Assembly: GCF_015999545.1 (NCBI RefSeq)
Contig: NZ_CP065546.1
Coordinates: forward strand, 930,001-994,000
DNA length: 64,000 bases
Direction of reading: 5' to 3'
Origin: Lysinibacillus sp. JNUCC-52
GTDB taxonomy: Bacteria > Bacillota > Bacilli > Bacillales_A > Planococcaceae
The notes under the pieces were generated by a model, which did not search any database, was not told the DNA's origin, and saw only the letters and a program-made list of their open reading frames with translations. The position numbers were made by a program, and so were the translations under genes. How positions within the stretch are numbered: position 1 is the first letter of the stretch; each line of letters starts with the position of its first letter. Positions 42,922-52,553 of the stretch are shown in pieces.

Positions 42922-44079
42922 ATGTATGAAAATATTTTAAGACATCCAGGGCCGACACCTATTCCAAAAAAAGTGCAGCTTGCGATGAACCGAGATATCT
43001 TCAGCCATCGAAGCAATGAATTTGTCGAGCTATATCGGGAAACAACTGAGCTCGTGAAACCTATTTTCGGCACTAAGCAGGACATTTTATTGCTTCCATC
43101 TGGTGGTACAGCAGCATTAGAAGCAGCAGCTGTCAATACCGTTTGTGCAGGTGAGGATGTCGTTGTCATTACGGTAGGCGCTTTTGGGGATTATTTCGTT
43201 TCGATTTGTGAAAAATATGGCTTTAACGTACATAAGCTTGCGAAACAATGGGGACAAGCATGCACTGCTGAAGAGTTACGTAATTTTTTACAGCCTTTGC
43301 AAAATATTAAAGCTGTTTTTGTTACGTACAATGAAACTTCCACAGGTATTTTAAATCCAATTGCAGAATTAGCACAGGTTGTTCGTGAAGAAAGTGATGC
43401 GTTAGTCATTGTGGATGGGGTAAGCTGTATTGGTGGAGCTCCTGCTGAAATGGATGCATGGGGCATTGATATTCTCGTAACTGGCTCACAAAAGGCTATG
43501 ATGCTTCCTCCTGGACTTTCACTTATGAGTGTAAGCGACAGAGCGTGGAAGGTCATTGAAGAAAATAAAGCGCCCTCTTATTACTTGAATTTATTAAGCT
43601 ACCGCGATTGGGCAGAGAAAGGGATGACACCAAATACCCCTACCATTACATTAATTTATGGGCTACACGAAGTGTGTAAACTTATTGAGCATGAAGGTGG
43701 TTTTGCCCAAACCATTGCCCGTCATGAACTGATGAAAAATATGGTGCGCAGCGCGATGAAAGCACTTCATATTGAGCTTTTGACAGATGATGACTACGCT
43801 TCTCCTACAATAACAGCCATTATGGCACCAAAAGGTATTGCATTAGGTGAATTTCTGACACATCTTAAACAACGATATCATCTAGACTTTGCGGGCGGAT
43901 TAGGTCATTTACAAGGTGAAATTTTCAGATTTGGCCATATGGGCTACTGCTTCCCAAGCGATGTTTTGCAAGCCGTTTCATTAATGGAGGCGGCACTACA
44001 AGACTTTTCTTATGACTTTGAGCCTGGTGCGGGTGTTAGCGCAGCGCATAAAGTGTTTTTAGCGGCACAACGAAGCTAA
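42922..44079 (+). CDS. Class V aminotransferase (alanine-glyoxylate type)
   Basis: This 385-aa PLP enzyme opens PGPTPIPKKVQLAM, has SHRSNEF, the LPSGGTAALEAA cofactor loop, VDGVSC (Asp binding the pyridine N) and the Schiff-base Lys in VTGSQKAM. It fits the alanine-glyoxylate / serine-pyruvate group that includes B. subtilis PucG. No purine-degradation genes lie nearby, so the amino acceptor is open. The ATG at 42922 follows AAAAGGGG. A terminator follows at 44093. Confidence 0.85.
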   Translation: MYENILRHPGPTPIPKKVQLAMNRDIFSHRSNEFVELYRETTELVKPIFGTKQDILLLPSGGTAALEAAAVNTVCAGEDVVVITVGAFGDYFVSICEKYGFNVHKLAKQWGQACTAEELRNFLQPLQNIKAVFVTYNETSTGILNPIAELAQVVREESDALVIVDGVSCIGGAPAEMDAWGIDILVTGSQKAMMLPPGLSLMSVSDRAWKVIEENKAPSYYLNLLSYRDWAEKGMTPNTPTITLIYGLHEVCKLIEHEGGFAQTIARHELMKNMVRSAMKALHIELLTDDDYASPTITAIMAPKGIALGEFLTHLKQRYHLDFAGGLGHLQGEIFRFGHMGYCFPSDVLQAVSLMEAALQDFSYDFEPGAGVSAAHKVFLAAQRS

Positions 44080-44092
44080 CCTACTTTAACAG

Positions 44093-44138
44093 CAATAGAC
44101 TGCTTGACGATAAAACATATCTAGCAGTCTATTTTTTT
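44093..44138. terminator. Terminator between convergent genes
   Basis: ATAGACTGCT pairs with AGCAGTCTAT, followed by a T-run. Confidence 0.8.
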
Positions 44139-44149
44139 GTATACGCAAT

Positions 44150-45469
44150 TCAACGAATTTTTTTCATATATTCCTCGCGCATTTCCTGAGGAACCATGCT
44201 GCCTCCTGTTGCCCATACAAGATGTGTTGCTTGTTCCATTTCATCCACTAAACCTTGATTTTCCAAATAACTTCGCCCATTCTTCATTAGTTGAATTGGT
44301 CCAAACATCCCTGCATGTGCAGACGGTTCTAAAAATAATCCTTCACAGTCCATGGCTAAACTGAGTGACGTAAACAATTCTTCGTCTTTTACTGTATAAC
44401 AGCCGCTAATATATGTTTCCATCACTTTGCCAACAAATTTGGATGCACGTCCAACGGCTAGTCCATCCGCTTCCGTTCTATTGTCTAAACCGATATCCTC
44501 TACACTGATTTCATCGTGTAAACCTGTCATAAGTCCGATTGTCATACACGGTGAAGCAGTTGGTTCAGCAAAGAAAATATGAACATGCTCCCCAAACATT
44601 TCGCGCAAACCATATGCAACTCCACCAGGTCCACCGCCAACACCACATGGTAAATAAACAAACAATGGATGTGCCTCATCCACTTGAATATTTGCCTTTT
44701 TTAATTGATTTTTTAAGCGCATTGCTGCTACTGCATAGCCAGCAAATAAATCTTTAGAATTCTCATCATCAATAAAATGACACATTGGATTTTGTGAAGC
44801 TTCCTGTCTTCCCTGCTCTACAGCAACACTATAATCCGCCTCGTATTCAATGACTGTTGCCCCTTTTTCTCTTAATAATGCTTTCTTCCACTCTTTTGCG
44901 TCACTCGACATATGTACAACGACATTGAATCCTAGTTTTTTGCCCATTATGCCGATACTAAGCCCTAAATTGCCTGTTGAGCCTACCGCAATTGTGTATT
45001 GCTGAAAGAATGTTCGTAGTTCTTCTGTAGCAAACATTGCGTAATCATCGTCTACTTTCACCTTACCATGAGCAATTGCCAATCGCTCGGCATGCTTTAA
45101 TACTTCATAAATACCTCCTCGCGCCTTGATTGAACCCGAAATAGGTAACGCATGATCACATTTTAAAAATAATTGACCTGGAATTAATAGTTGAAACTCT
45201 TTTTCAAGTGCTACCTTCATTCCATCTATCTCCTGAATAGAGGACTCAATCAGTCCTTTGCTTTCTACTAGTTCTGGAAAAGCAATATTTAAATAGGAAG
45301 AAAAGCGTGTTAGCGTTTCTTCCGCATCCTCAACCTCTTCTATGGAAAAGAGAGTTGTACTTGCATTTTTCGACCATTTTGTATTTTCCCAAAATACAGT
45401 GTCTCGATTTTTAATCTTTTCAAGTTTTGGAAATAGGTGAAATAATTCGTTTTTTAGTTTATTTTCCAT
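44150..45469 (-). CDS. dsdA: D-serine ammonia-lyase
   Basis: This protein of about 439 aa is a PLP enzyme with Schiff-base Lys in [14 protein letters not shown], the Gly-rich loop [12 protein letters not shown] and the Ser-Thr-Gly-Asn-Leu-Gly segment. These match DsdA, which splits D-serine to pyruvate and ammonia. The ATG at 45469 follows GGAGGGCTCC, the end of the upstream yqxD/yaiI-type gene, and the two overlap by 11 bp. An upstream in-frame ATG at 45511 is possible but lies deep in the neighbouring gene. Confidence 0.9.
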   Translation of the reverse strand: MENKLKNELFHLFPKLEKIKNRDTVFWENTKWSKNASTTLFSIEEVEDAEETLTRFSSYLNIAFPELVESKGLIESSIQEIDGMKVALEKEFQLLIPGQLFLKCDHALPISGSIKARGGIYEVLKHAERLAIAHGKVKVDDDYAMFATEELRTFFQQYTIAVGSTGNLGLSIGIMGKKLGFNVVVHMSSDAKEWKKALLREKGATVIEYEADYSVAVEQGRQEASQNPMCHFIDDENSKDLFAGYAVAAMRLKNQLKKANIQVDEAHPLFVYLPCGVGGGPGGVAYGLREMFGEHVHIFFAEPTASPCMTIGLMTGLHDEISVEDIGLDNRTEADGLAVGRASKFVGKVMETYISGCYTVKDEELFTSLSLAMDCEGLFLEPSAHAGMFGPIQLMKNGRSYLENQGLVDEMEQATHLVWATGGSMVPQEMREEYMKKIR

Positions 45470-45932
45470 CTGTGGAGCCCTCCATTTTTTGTGCCAAAAT
45501 TGCTCGTTCACAAATTTGTCGAAATTTCATTTCAAACAGTATATTGTTTTCTTTCGTTCTTTTTTTAGGTCCCTTGGTTCGTCCTCCTGCCCGTCTAATC
45601 TTCTGTCCAACATGACGCATATCGAGCAGACGTTCGATGTTTTCACTAGACATTTCCCTACCGTTTTGATCAATCGGATACCCACCTCTTGCCAAAACCA
45701 TAGCTGCTAAACCGTAATCCTGTGTAATCACAATATCGTGTTTTGAAAGCGCATTCACTAGCGTGAAATCAACCGAATCTGGTCCCTTCGGCACAATAAT
45801 TGTTATTACATTTTCACGTTCAATACGGTGTGATGTATCGCAAAACAAGATAGTTTCAATCTCAAACTCAGATGATATAGATAGCGCTAAATCCACGACT
45901 GGACAGGCATCAGCATCAATTAATACCTTCAC
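45459..45932 (-). CDS. YaiI/YqxD (DUF188) protein
   Basis: This 157-aa protein has the family opening [13 protein letters not shown], then [30 protein letters not shown], which recalls PIN-like nuclease folds. The biochemical role of the family is not established. The start is a GTG. The coding end overlaps dsdA by 11 bp, so the two are coupled. Confidence 0.85.
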   Translation of the reverse strand: MKVLIDADACPVVDLALSISSEFEIETILFCDTSHRIERENVITIIVPKGPDSVDFTLVNALSKHDIVITQDYGLAAMVLARGGYPIDQNGREMSSENIERLLDMRHVGQKIRRAGGRTKGPKKRTKENNILFEMKFRQICERAILAQKMEGSTDGK

Positions 45933-46118
45933 AATAAAGCATCATTCCTTTCTCATAATTAGATGAATCAAGCACCTCTATATTATTTTAATATAACATT
46001 CTCAAGACCTCGATTGCTCATTTTTTCACAAACTTATTTGACTTGGAAAAAGTATTTTATTGAATAGTGTGAAAAATAGATATACGATACACCTATCAAT
46101 TAATTGGAGGTTTTCAAT

Positions 46119-47492
46119 ATGACAACAACAACTGTAAGCAACGATCAATTAGCAAAAGAATACGTTGACGGCGTGTTCGAGCAACTGAAAAACCAAAACA
46201 GTCATCAAGCGGAGTTTTTACAAGCAGCTGAAGAGATTTTCATTTCATTAGTGCCTGTATTTGCACAACACCCTGAATATATTAAGGCAAATATTCTTTC
46301 TCGTATCGTAGAGCCAGATCGCATCATTTCATTCCGCGTAGCATGGCAAGATGATAACAACCAAGTGCAAGTAAACCGTGGTTATCGTGTACAGTACAGC
46401 AATGTCATGGGACCTTATAAAGGCGGGCTTCGCTTCCACCCTTCAGTAAATGAATCCATTATTAAGTTTTTAGGCTTTGAGCAGATTTTTAAAAACGCAT
46501 TAACTGGTCAACCAATCGGTGGTGGTAAAGGTGGATCAAACTTTAATCCAAAAGGTAAATCTGATTCTGAAATCATGCGTTTCTGCCAAGCATTCATGAC
46601 TGAATTATACCGTCATATTGGTCCAGATGTCGATGTTCCTGCTGGCGATATCGGTGTTGGTGCTCGTGAAGTAGGTTATTTATGGGGTCAATACAAGCGT
46701 ATTACAAAAGCAAATGAATCTGGCGTATTAACAGGTAAAACACCTGGTTACGGTGGTTCATTAGCTCGTAAAGAAGCAACTGGTTATGGTACAGTGTACT
46801 TCGTAGAAGAAATGTTAAAAGAAGTAAATGATTCATTTGAAGATAAAACTCTTGTTGTTTCTGGTTCAGGGAATGTATCAACTTATGCAATTGAAAAAGC
46901 ACAAGCATACGGGGCAAAAGTTGTAGCTTGCTCTGATTCTTCAGGCTACATTTATGATGCTGAAGGATTGGATCTGGATGTCATTAAAGAAATTAAAGAA
47001 GTAAAAGGTGACCGTATATCAACTTACGTTGACTACCGTCCAAATGCTACATTTACAGAAGGTTGTACAGGAATTTGGTCTATTCCATGTGATATTGCTC
47101 TACCATGCGCAACGCAAAACGAAATTAACGGCGACGCTGCTCGTACATTAATTTCAAATGGTGTAAAAGCAATTGGTGAAGGTGCCAACATGCCATCTGA
47201 TCTTGAAGCCATTAACGAATTTTTAAACGCTGGTGTATTATTTGGACCTGCAAAAGCAGCAAATGCTGGTGGTGTTGCAGTATCTGCACTAGAAATGGCA
47301 CAAGATTCAAGTCGCGTATTCTGGACATTTGAAGAAGTAGATGCGAAGCTACACCAAATTATGAAAAATATTTATGCAGATAGTAAAGCTGCTGCTGACA
47401 AATACGGCTATCCAGGAAACCTAGTAGTTGGTGCAAACATCGCTGGCTTTATAAAAGTAGCTGATGGAATGCTTGCTGAAGGTATCTATTAA
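46119..47492 (+). CDS. gdhA: NADP-specific glutamate dehydrogenase
   Basis: This 457-aa enzyme has PYKGGLRFHPSV, GGGKGGSNFNPKGKSD (active-site Lys), PAGDIGVGAREVGYLWGQYK and VSGSGNVSTYAIEKA (coenzyme). The length and motifs are those of hexameric GdhA, which makes glutamate from 2-oxoglutarate and ammonia. The ATG at 46119 follows TTGGAGG. A strong terminator stands behind it at 47570. Confidence 0.95.
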   Translation: MTTTTVSNDQLAKEYVDGVFEQLKNQNSHQAEFLQAAEEIFISLVPVFAQHPEYIKANILSRIVEPDRIISFRVAWQDDNNQVQVNRGYRVQYSNVMGPYKGGLRFHPSVNESIIKFLGFEQIFKNALTGQPIGGGKGGSNFNPKGKSDSEIMRFCQAFMTELYRHIGPDVDVPAGDIGVGAREVGYLWGQYKRITKANESGVLTGKTPGYGGSLARKEATGYGTVYFVEEMLKEVNDSFEDKTLVVSGSGNVSTYAIEKAQAYGAKVVACSDSSGYIYDAEGLDLDVIKEIKEVKGDRISTYVDYRPNATFTEGCTGIWSIPCDIALPCATQNEINGDAARTLISNGVKAIGEGANMPSDLEAINEFLNAGVLFGPAKAANAGGVAVSALEMAQDSSRVFWTFEEVDAKLHQIMKNIYADSKAAADKYGYPGNLVVGANIAGFIKVADGMLAEGIY

Positions 47493-47569
47493 TACAATTT
47501 ATTCGATTATTCAACCATCTAGTAACTAGAATCCTTTATTAATATTTTAAATTTTCTTAATTTCACATA

Positions 47570-47606
47570 AGGTGATAACGATTATTCGTTATCACCTTGT
47601 TTTTTA
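47570..47606 (+). terminator. Terminator after gdhA
   Basis: AAGGTGATAACG pairs with CGTTATCACCTT across 6 nt, with a T-run behind it. Confidence 0.9.
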
Positions 47607-47639
47607 GTATAAAATGGGTAAAAAACAAGCATAAATAAG

Positions 47640-47690
47640 TTTATAACGAACGTTTTTTATATTAAACATTATAATTATTCGTGTTATAAT
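47640..47690 (+). promoter_or_regulatory. Possible PurBox pair and promoter of the solitary purC
   Basis: CGAAC (about 47648) and an inverted TTCG (about 47676) form a loose inverted pair as in PurR-controlled operons, but flanking bases fit poorly. A perfect TATAAT follows the second. Confidence 0.3.
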
Positions 47691-47723
47691 GTTAGAGTAC
47701 TATGAAATATTGGAGGGTTTTTT

Positions 47724-48410
47724 GTGGAATTATTGTATACAGGTAAAACGAAAAATGTATTCAAGTTAGAAGATGGTCATTACTTATTAAAATTTAAAGA
47801 TGATGTAACTGGAGAAAATGGCGTATTTGATCCTGGCGCAAATACTGTAGGTTTAACAATTGATGGTGCTGGCCTAGCGGGTCTTCGCTTAACTTCTTAT
47901 TTCTACTCAAAACTAAATGAACAAGGTGTCCCTACTCACTACGTAGATGCAAACTTCGAAGATGCAACGATGACAGTCAAGCCCGCAACCGTTTTCGGTA
48001 AAGGGTTAGAAGTTATTTGCCGCTTCAAAGCTGTTGGCTCTTTCCTACGTCGTTATGGCGCTTATGTACAAGAAGGACAACCTTTAGATTCTTTCGTTGA
48101 AGTAACAATTAAAGATGATGATCGTCTTGATCCTCCAATTTCTGAAGATGCTTTAGCTATGTTAAACCTGTTAACACATGAAGAATATGCAATATTAAAA
48201 CAACGCACAATTGAAATTTCTAAATTCGTTGGTGCAGAGCTAGCCAAAAAAGGCTTAACGCTTTACGATATTAAGTTAGAGTTTGGTCGTGATGCAAAAA
48301 CAAATGAAATATTATTAATTGATGAAATTTCTGGCGGTAATATGCGTGCATACAAAGGCGAACAATATATTGAGCCATTAGAGCTTGAAAAAATTATGTT
48401 AGCTGACTAA
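47724..48410 (+). CDS. purC: Phosphoribosylaminoimidazole-succinocarboxamide synthase (SAICAR synthase)
   Basis: This 228-aa enzyme begins LLYTGKTKNVFKLEDGHYLLKF (nucleotide loop) and has LYDIKLEFGR and LIDEISGGNMR. It joins CAIR and aspartate in purine synthesis. It stands alone, between gdhA and a YIP1 gene, not in a pur operon. It could be the only copy or a paralogue; this needs the whole genome. The start is a GTG behind GGAGGG. A terminator follows. Confidence 0.85.
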   Translation: MELLYTGKTKNVFKLEDGHYLLKFKDDVTGENGVFDPGANTVGLTIDGAGLAGLRLTSYFYSKLNEQGVPTHYVDANFEDATMTVKPATVFGKGLEVICRFKAVGSFLRRYGAYVQEGQPLDSFVEVTIKDDDRLDPPISEDALAMLNLLTHEEYAILKQRTIEISKFVGAELAKKGLTLYDIKLEFGRDAKTNEILLIDEISGGNMRAYKGEQYIEPLELEKIMLAD

Positions 48411-48419
48411 TAACTGCTA

Positions 48420-48456
48420 CCCTTCTAAGTAATACGTTTACTTAGAAGGGTTTTGT
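48420..48456 (+). terminator. Terminator after purC
   Basis: CCCTTCTAAGT pairs with ACTTAGAAGGG, followed by TTTTG. Confidence 0.85.
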
Positions 48457-48648
48457 TTTCAATATTCTTTTTTGTAAAATCCTCTCTATTATAAATTACC
48501 GATAATTCCCTGTAGCTATAAGGTTTCCTTTCATTTATGCTCGAATACGTTGGGCAAAAAATTTAATCCCAGGATATTTTTTGAAACCTTTCATCTTTTC
48601 ACTCGTATATTGAGTAGAAACAAACTTATCATCTTAGGAGGTAGTTTA

Positions 48649-49302
48649 ATGGAAAACTATAATGAAACAACGCAACAAGAAAGGCCTAAAGTTAATCCGT
48701 TTCTGTCTACTTGGATGCATCCAAAGCAAACAGCTCGCTACATGATTGATGCAAAATCTATCGGTTATGCTATCCTTGTTATGTCCATCGGTTATATTGG
48801 TTCTTTGCTTTCAGGCCTTATAGATAGTAATTTCTTACTAGATGTGTCCCCATGGATTATCGTGCTATTTTGTATCATTTTAGCACCAATTTCAGGAATT
48901 GCCGGTACAGCATTCTCTAGCCTTATTTTTTGGCTATTTGGTAAATTGTTTAAAGGTACTGCAACGTATTCTGACTTATTTAAAGCACTGAGCTTAACTG
49001 CTGTACCATTTATTTTAGCTATTCCTTTTTATTTAATTTGGCTATTTACCTCACAAGAATCATTAATGGATACTAACTTTATCGGGGCTACTCCTTGGAT
49101 TTTTTGGCCAGCAATGTTAGTGACTGCTGTTGTTATCATTTGGTCCTTTGTGACTACAGTAGCTGTTGTTGCCGAGGCGCATCAAATTTCAAATTGGAAA
49201 GCATTCTTTACAATCTTTATTCCTTCTATCATAGGAGGAGTCCTTGTCTTTGTATTGGTTGCTGTTCTCTTTATTGGCCTTATCGGTATTAGCATGATGT
49301 AA
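48649..49302 (+). CDS. YIP1-family membrane protein
   Basis: This 217-aa protein has about five membrane segments after a soluble N-terminal stretch with RPKVNPFLSTWMHPKQTARYM, the typical opening of bacterial YIP1-domain proteins. The function in bacteria is unclear. The ATG at 48649 follows TAGGAGG; the longer open frame has no site. It ends in a terminator. Confidence 0.8.
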   Translation: MENYNETTQQERPKVNPFLSTWMHPKQTARYMIDAKSIGYAILVMSIGYIGSLLSGLIDSNFLLDVSPWIIVLFCIILAPISGIAGTAFSSLIFWLFGKLFKGTATYSDLFKALSLTAVPFILAIPFYLIWLFTSQESLMDTNFIGATPWIFWPAMLVTAVVIIWSFVTTVAVVAEAHQISNWKAFFTIFIPSIIGGVLVFVLVAVLFIGLIGISMM

Positions 49303-49304
49303 TA

Positions 49305-49340
49305 AAAATCTCCCGCTCTCAAATGAGAGGGGAGATTTTT
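49305..49340. terminator. Terminator between convergent genes
   Basis: AAAAATCTCCC ... GGGGAGATTTTTT forms a stem with an inner CTCTC/GAGAG pairing. Confidence 0.8.
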
Positions 49341-49365
49341 TAGTTTAAAACCGACTATCTACAGA

Positions 49366-50568
49366 TTAAACGGAAAGTACCGTCTGTTGCTGGAATAACT
49401 CGGATACACCAGATGCAACAGCTGCCCCACTAACAGCACGTGAAACAATTTCAACAACACGCTCATCTAAAGATTTAGGCACAATATATTCTTCTGTTAA
49501 TTCTTCATCGCTAACAAGAGAAGCAATAGCTTCAACTGCCGCTAATTTCATATCCTCATTAATATCTGTAGCACGTACATCTAATGCTCCGCGGAAAATT
49601 CCTGGGAAAGCTAAAACATTATTAATTTGATTTGGGTAATCTGAACGTCCAGTACCCATAATACGAACGCCCCACTTTTTAGCGTTTTCATACGTAATTT
49701 CAGGATTCGGGTTGGCTAATGCAAAAACAACTGGATTTTCATTCATAGATGCAATATGTGCTTCTGTTAATAAATTCGCAACGGACACGCCGATAAAGAC
49801 ATCTGCACCTACAAGAGCATCTTCCAACGTACCATGAATTTTTTCTGGATTTGTTAAATGTGCAACGGCCTCTTTAATCGGATTCATACCTTCCACGCGA
49901 CCTTCATAAATAATTCCTTTTGTATCGCACATATAAATATTTTTATAGCCCATTTGCACAAGGATACGTAAAATAGCAATACCTGCTGCACCCGCACCAT
50001 TAATGACCACTTTCATTGTTGCTACATCTTTTTTTACGATACGATTTGCATTTATCATGCCCGCTCCTACAACGATGGCAGTGCCATGTTGATCATCATG
50101 AAACACAGGAATATCACATTCTTGACGTAGACGATCTTCAATTTCGAAGCAACGCGGTGCTGAAATATCTTCTAAATTAACAGCACCAAATGTTGGCGCA
50201 AGCGCCTTCACAATGCTGACGATTTCATCCGTGCTTTTTGTATCTAAACAAATTGGAAAAGCATCAACATTGGCAAAACGCTTTAATAAAATCGCCTTTC
50301 CTTCCATAACTGGTAGTGCCGCCTTCGGTCCAATATCCCCTAATCCTAATACTGCAGTACCGTCCGAAACAATCGCAACCATATTGCCCTTCATTGTATA
50401 GTCGTAGACAAGAGAAGGATTTTTTTCAATTTCAATACATGGTGCAGCTACCCCTGGTGAATATGCAAGGCTCAGATCATAAGAATCTTGTACAGGAACT
50501 TTTGAAATCACCTCTAGTTTTCCACTATAATGTGCATGCATCTCTAATGCCTTTTTCATAATATCCAT
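49366..50568 (-). CDS. NAD(P)-dependent malic enzyme
   Basis: This 400-aa enzyme has AYSPGVAAPC, GLGDIGPKAALPVMEGKA, CLDTKSTDEIV, FHDDQHGTAIV and the dinucleotide motif VINGAGAAGIAIL. It converts malate to pyruvate and CO2. The ATG at 50568 follows AAGGGGCGG; the open frame extends to 50655 without a site. The length is that of short malic enzymes such as YtsJ/MalS lacking a PTA domain. Confidence 0.92.
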   Translation of the reverse strand: MDIMKKALEMHAHYSGKLEVISKVPVQDSYDLSLAYSPGVAAPCIEIEKNPSLVYDYTMKGNMVAIVSDGTAVLGLGDIGPKAALPVMEGKAILLKRFANVDAFPICLDTKSTDEIVSIVKALAPTFGAVNLEDISAPRCFEIEDRLRQECDIPVFHDDQHGTAIVVGAGMINANRIVKKDVATMKVVINGAGAAGIAILRILVQMGYKNIYMCDTKGIIYEGRVEGMNPIKEAVAHLTNPEKIHGTLEDALVGADVFIGVSVANLLTEAHIASMNENPVVFALANPNPEITYENAKKWGVRIMGTGRSDYPNQINNVLAFPGIFRGALDVRATDINEDMKLAAVEAIASLVSDEELTEEYIVPKSLDERVVEIVSRAVSGAAVASGVSELFQQQTVLSV

Positions 50569-51003
50569 TTTATCCGCCCCTTTTTCGTTTTTATTGTATG
50601 TCAGAATCATAATACTTTGTGAAATGACAGTCAACAAAAATAACTCAAAAAGCAATATTTTCTTTGATAAATCAATATTTTACGTCGTTAAATACATTTT
50701 TTCTTTTTGTTATTAATTTCACAATCTATTATTTCAATATAATAAACAACCCTTTTTCTCTTTATCAAAATGCACTTATATCAGCGCTAAGCCTGTTCAA
50801 CTTTTCACATAGTATTTTTCTACAGTAAATGAGAAGAATTTCACAAACTAACGTAAGCGCATCCATTGTCATATCTATATTTGCCACATTTTCTCCACAT
50901 TTTTTCACAAACATTTTTATTATTATTTTAAAAACATTTTACGTACAAGCGTTTCCTTCCAAGTGCAAAGCAGAACTTTACCTATCTTCATCCTAAAAAA
51001 TAA
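50569..51003. other. AT-rich intergenic region, no gene seen
   Basis: Apart from the malic enzyme upstream region, the stretch contains no convincing open frame, repeat or structure. Confidence 0.6.
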
Positions 51004-51031
51004 AAAAAGAGTCCTTAGCGTAAGGACTCTT
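51004..51031 (-). terminator. Terminator of the MBL-fold hydrolase gene
   Basis: AAGAGTCCTTA pairs with TAAGGACTCTT around CGC. It overlaps the stop codon region. Confidence 0.8.
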
Positions 51032-51845
51032 GTACAAATTGATTCGTAAATGCCGTAATAATATGTTTGGATGACCATTGTTCTCCCGATACCTTTGTAA
51101 TCGGGTAATCTTTACGAAAGATTGCCTTCGTTATATCATCTACAGAATAGCCACGATCATAAAGCTTCCGAACCTCGCCCTCCAGCTCCTCTAAATAAGA
51201 AATTTTTTCAATAATTTTAGCACGTCCATCTGCTAGATAACCTGCATGGCAGCAATAAACCTTTTCAAAATCATAATGTAGTAGTTTTTTTAACGATGCC
51301 AAAGTATGTACAACGTTTTCCTCATCAAGTACGACCTTTGTTTTCGTTTGAATGTATAAATCCCCTGTGAACATCGCACCCGTTGCACGGTTGTAAAAAG
51401 ACAAATGATCTGTTGTATGTCCTGGCGTAGCAATAATATCCCATGTAGCCGATGTTGTTTCAAGTGTCTCGTTAAACGGCTGGGCCATAAAAGCTGGGCG
51501 TTGTCCCCATAGCGCCTGACGATACAACTGATAGTTTCCATCTTCTGCACAATCCCCAATTGACGCATGATGAACATAAATAGGAACACCCATATGCTGC
51601 TGTATCCATGCAGCATTGCCCGAATGGTCCTCATGGGAATGTGTTAAGGCAACTTGTTCAATCGGTAGCTCTCGAAAAAAAGATTGAAACTCCTCGGCAA
51701 GTGAGTTAGAACCTGTGTCTATTAATAAACCATCCACATAAAAACTATACACACTCATACCAATACCTTGAACTGCTACCTTTCCATGCGCACATCGCAC
51801 ATCATTATTTTGTTCAATTTCAATACTTTTCTCTAGTTTAAACAT
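51015..51845 (-). CDS. MBL-fold metallo-hydrolase
   Basis: This 276-aa protein has the metallo-beta-lactamase motif LTHSHEDHSGNA (two His, Asp, His), a His in TPGHTTDHLSFY, the Asp in MFTGDLYI and a last His in YCCHAGY. It is like YobT/glyoxalase-II-type hydrolases; the substrate is unknown. A strong GGGGGAG site precedes the ATG. Confidence 0.85.
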   Translation of the reverse strand: MFKLEKSIEIEQNNDVRCAHGKVAVQGIGMSVYSFYVDGLLIDTGSNSLAEEFQSFFRELPIEQVALTHSHEDHSGNAAWIQQHMGVPIYVHHASIGDCAEDGNYQLYRQALWGQRPAFMAQPFNETLETTSATWDIIATPGHTTDHLSFYNRATGAMFTGDLYIQTKTKVVLDEENVVHTLASLKKLLHYDFEKVYCCHAGYLADGRAKIIEKISYLEELEGEVRKLYDRGYSVDDITKAIFRKDYPITKVSGEQWSSKHIITAFTNQFVQESLR

Positions 51846-51977
51846 GCTTTCTCCCCCTTACCCTTTGTAAAAAAAGTGTAGCACAAAATGAATAGCGAGT
51901 CATTTTCTGGCGTACGTTTCCATTTATTTAATGGAAATAGCAATTCTTTTTGAATATATAATAAACAATAAATAAAA

Positions 51978-52001
51978 AAACGCCCACCAAAGTGAGCGTT
52001 T
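51978..52001. repeat. Target-site duplication, left copy (a terminator palindrome)
   Basis: This 24-bp sequence (AAACGCCCAC...GTGAGCGTTT) is identical to 52524-52547 and abuts the element's CAG end. It is the hairpin of a terminator, preceded by an A-run. Confidence 0.8.
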
Positions 52002-52523
52002 CAGACTGTAGACAAACTCGAAGTTTTTCGAACTGCCGTTGATTTCCGCTACGGGCGGGCGCTTTCCGCGGGCACATCGTAAGCCGCAACCCTCGCTAAC
52101 GCGCGGTTTGCTGCGTCTTACGTTATGTGCTGTTCCCGCAGGAGTCGTCCGCCCTCCGCTCCAATCAACTGGTTAGGTAATGATAACAGCTCCTCTCAAT
52201 AACTACTGGTTTTGGGGTTAATTTCTGCTAAGGTCGGATGCTTTCCGTGAGCATACACGTAAGCCGTAACCCTCGCTAACGCGCGGAATGCCCGTGTCTT
52301 ACGTTTTGTGCTGTTCCCGCAGGAGTGGTCCGCACTTCTCTCCAATCAACTTTATATATGTTGCTAGCAGTCTACTATAATTGCTACTTGGACATGGCAA
52401 ACAGCTTCATAGAGAGGGGATGCAGGAAGAGTCTGGCAAGGCGAAAGTAAGAACCCCTTTTTACAATAAAAATAACAAAAGGAATTAAGATTTCTATTCT
52501 TAATTCCTTTTGTCGACAAGCTG
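52002..52523. mobile_element. MITE-like element, copy 2 (522 bp)
   Basis: The ends CAGACTGTAGACAAA (52002-52016) and TTTGTCGACAAGCTG (52509-52523) are inverted repeats with three mismatches. Inside are two GC-rich modules (52038-52169 and 52217-52350) and an end-proximal hairpin (AAAGGAATTAAGA ... TCTTAATTCCTTT). It is inverted relative to the 27873 copy and clearly homologous along its length. A perfect 24-bp direct repeat of a palindrome abuts both ends, which is direct evidence of insertion. It has no coding capacity. Confidence 0.8.
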
Positions 52524-52547
52524 AAACGCCCACCAAAGTGAGCGTTT
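52524..52547 (-). terminator. Terminator of the sulfurtransferase gene (right copy of the target duplication)
   Basis: It is identical to 51978-52001 and followed on the plus strand by a T-run; on the minus strand it follows the sulfurtransferase stop by a few bases. The element has inserted at this hairpin and doubled it. Confidence 0.75.
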
Positions 52548-52553
52548 TTTTAT

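Larger units (their letters stand above)
51846..52553. other. Gene-free region holding a MITE-like element
   Basis: No gene was seen. The stretch carries the upstream region of the MBL gene (to about 51970), the element at 52002-52523 and its flanking 24-bp direct repeats, which are two copies of one terminator. Confidence 0.8.
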
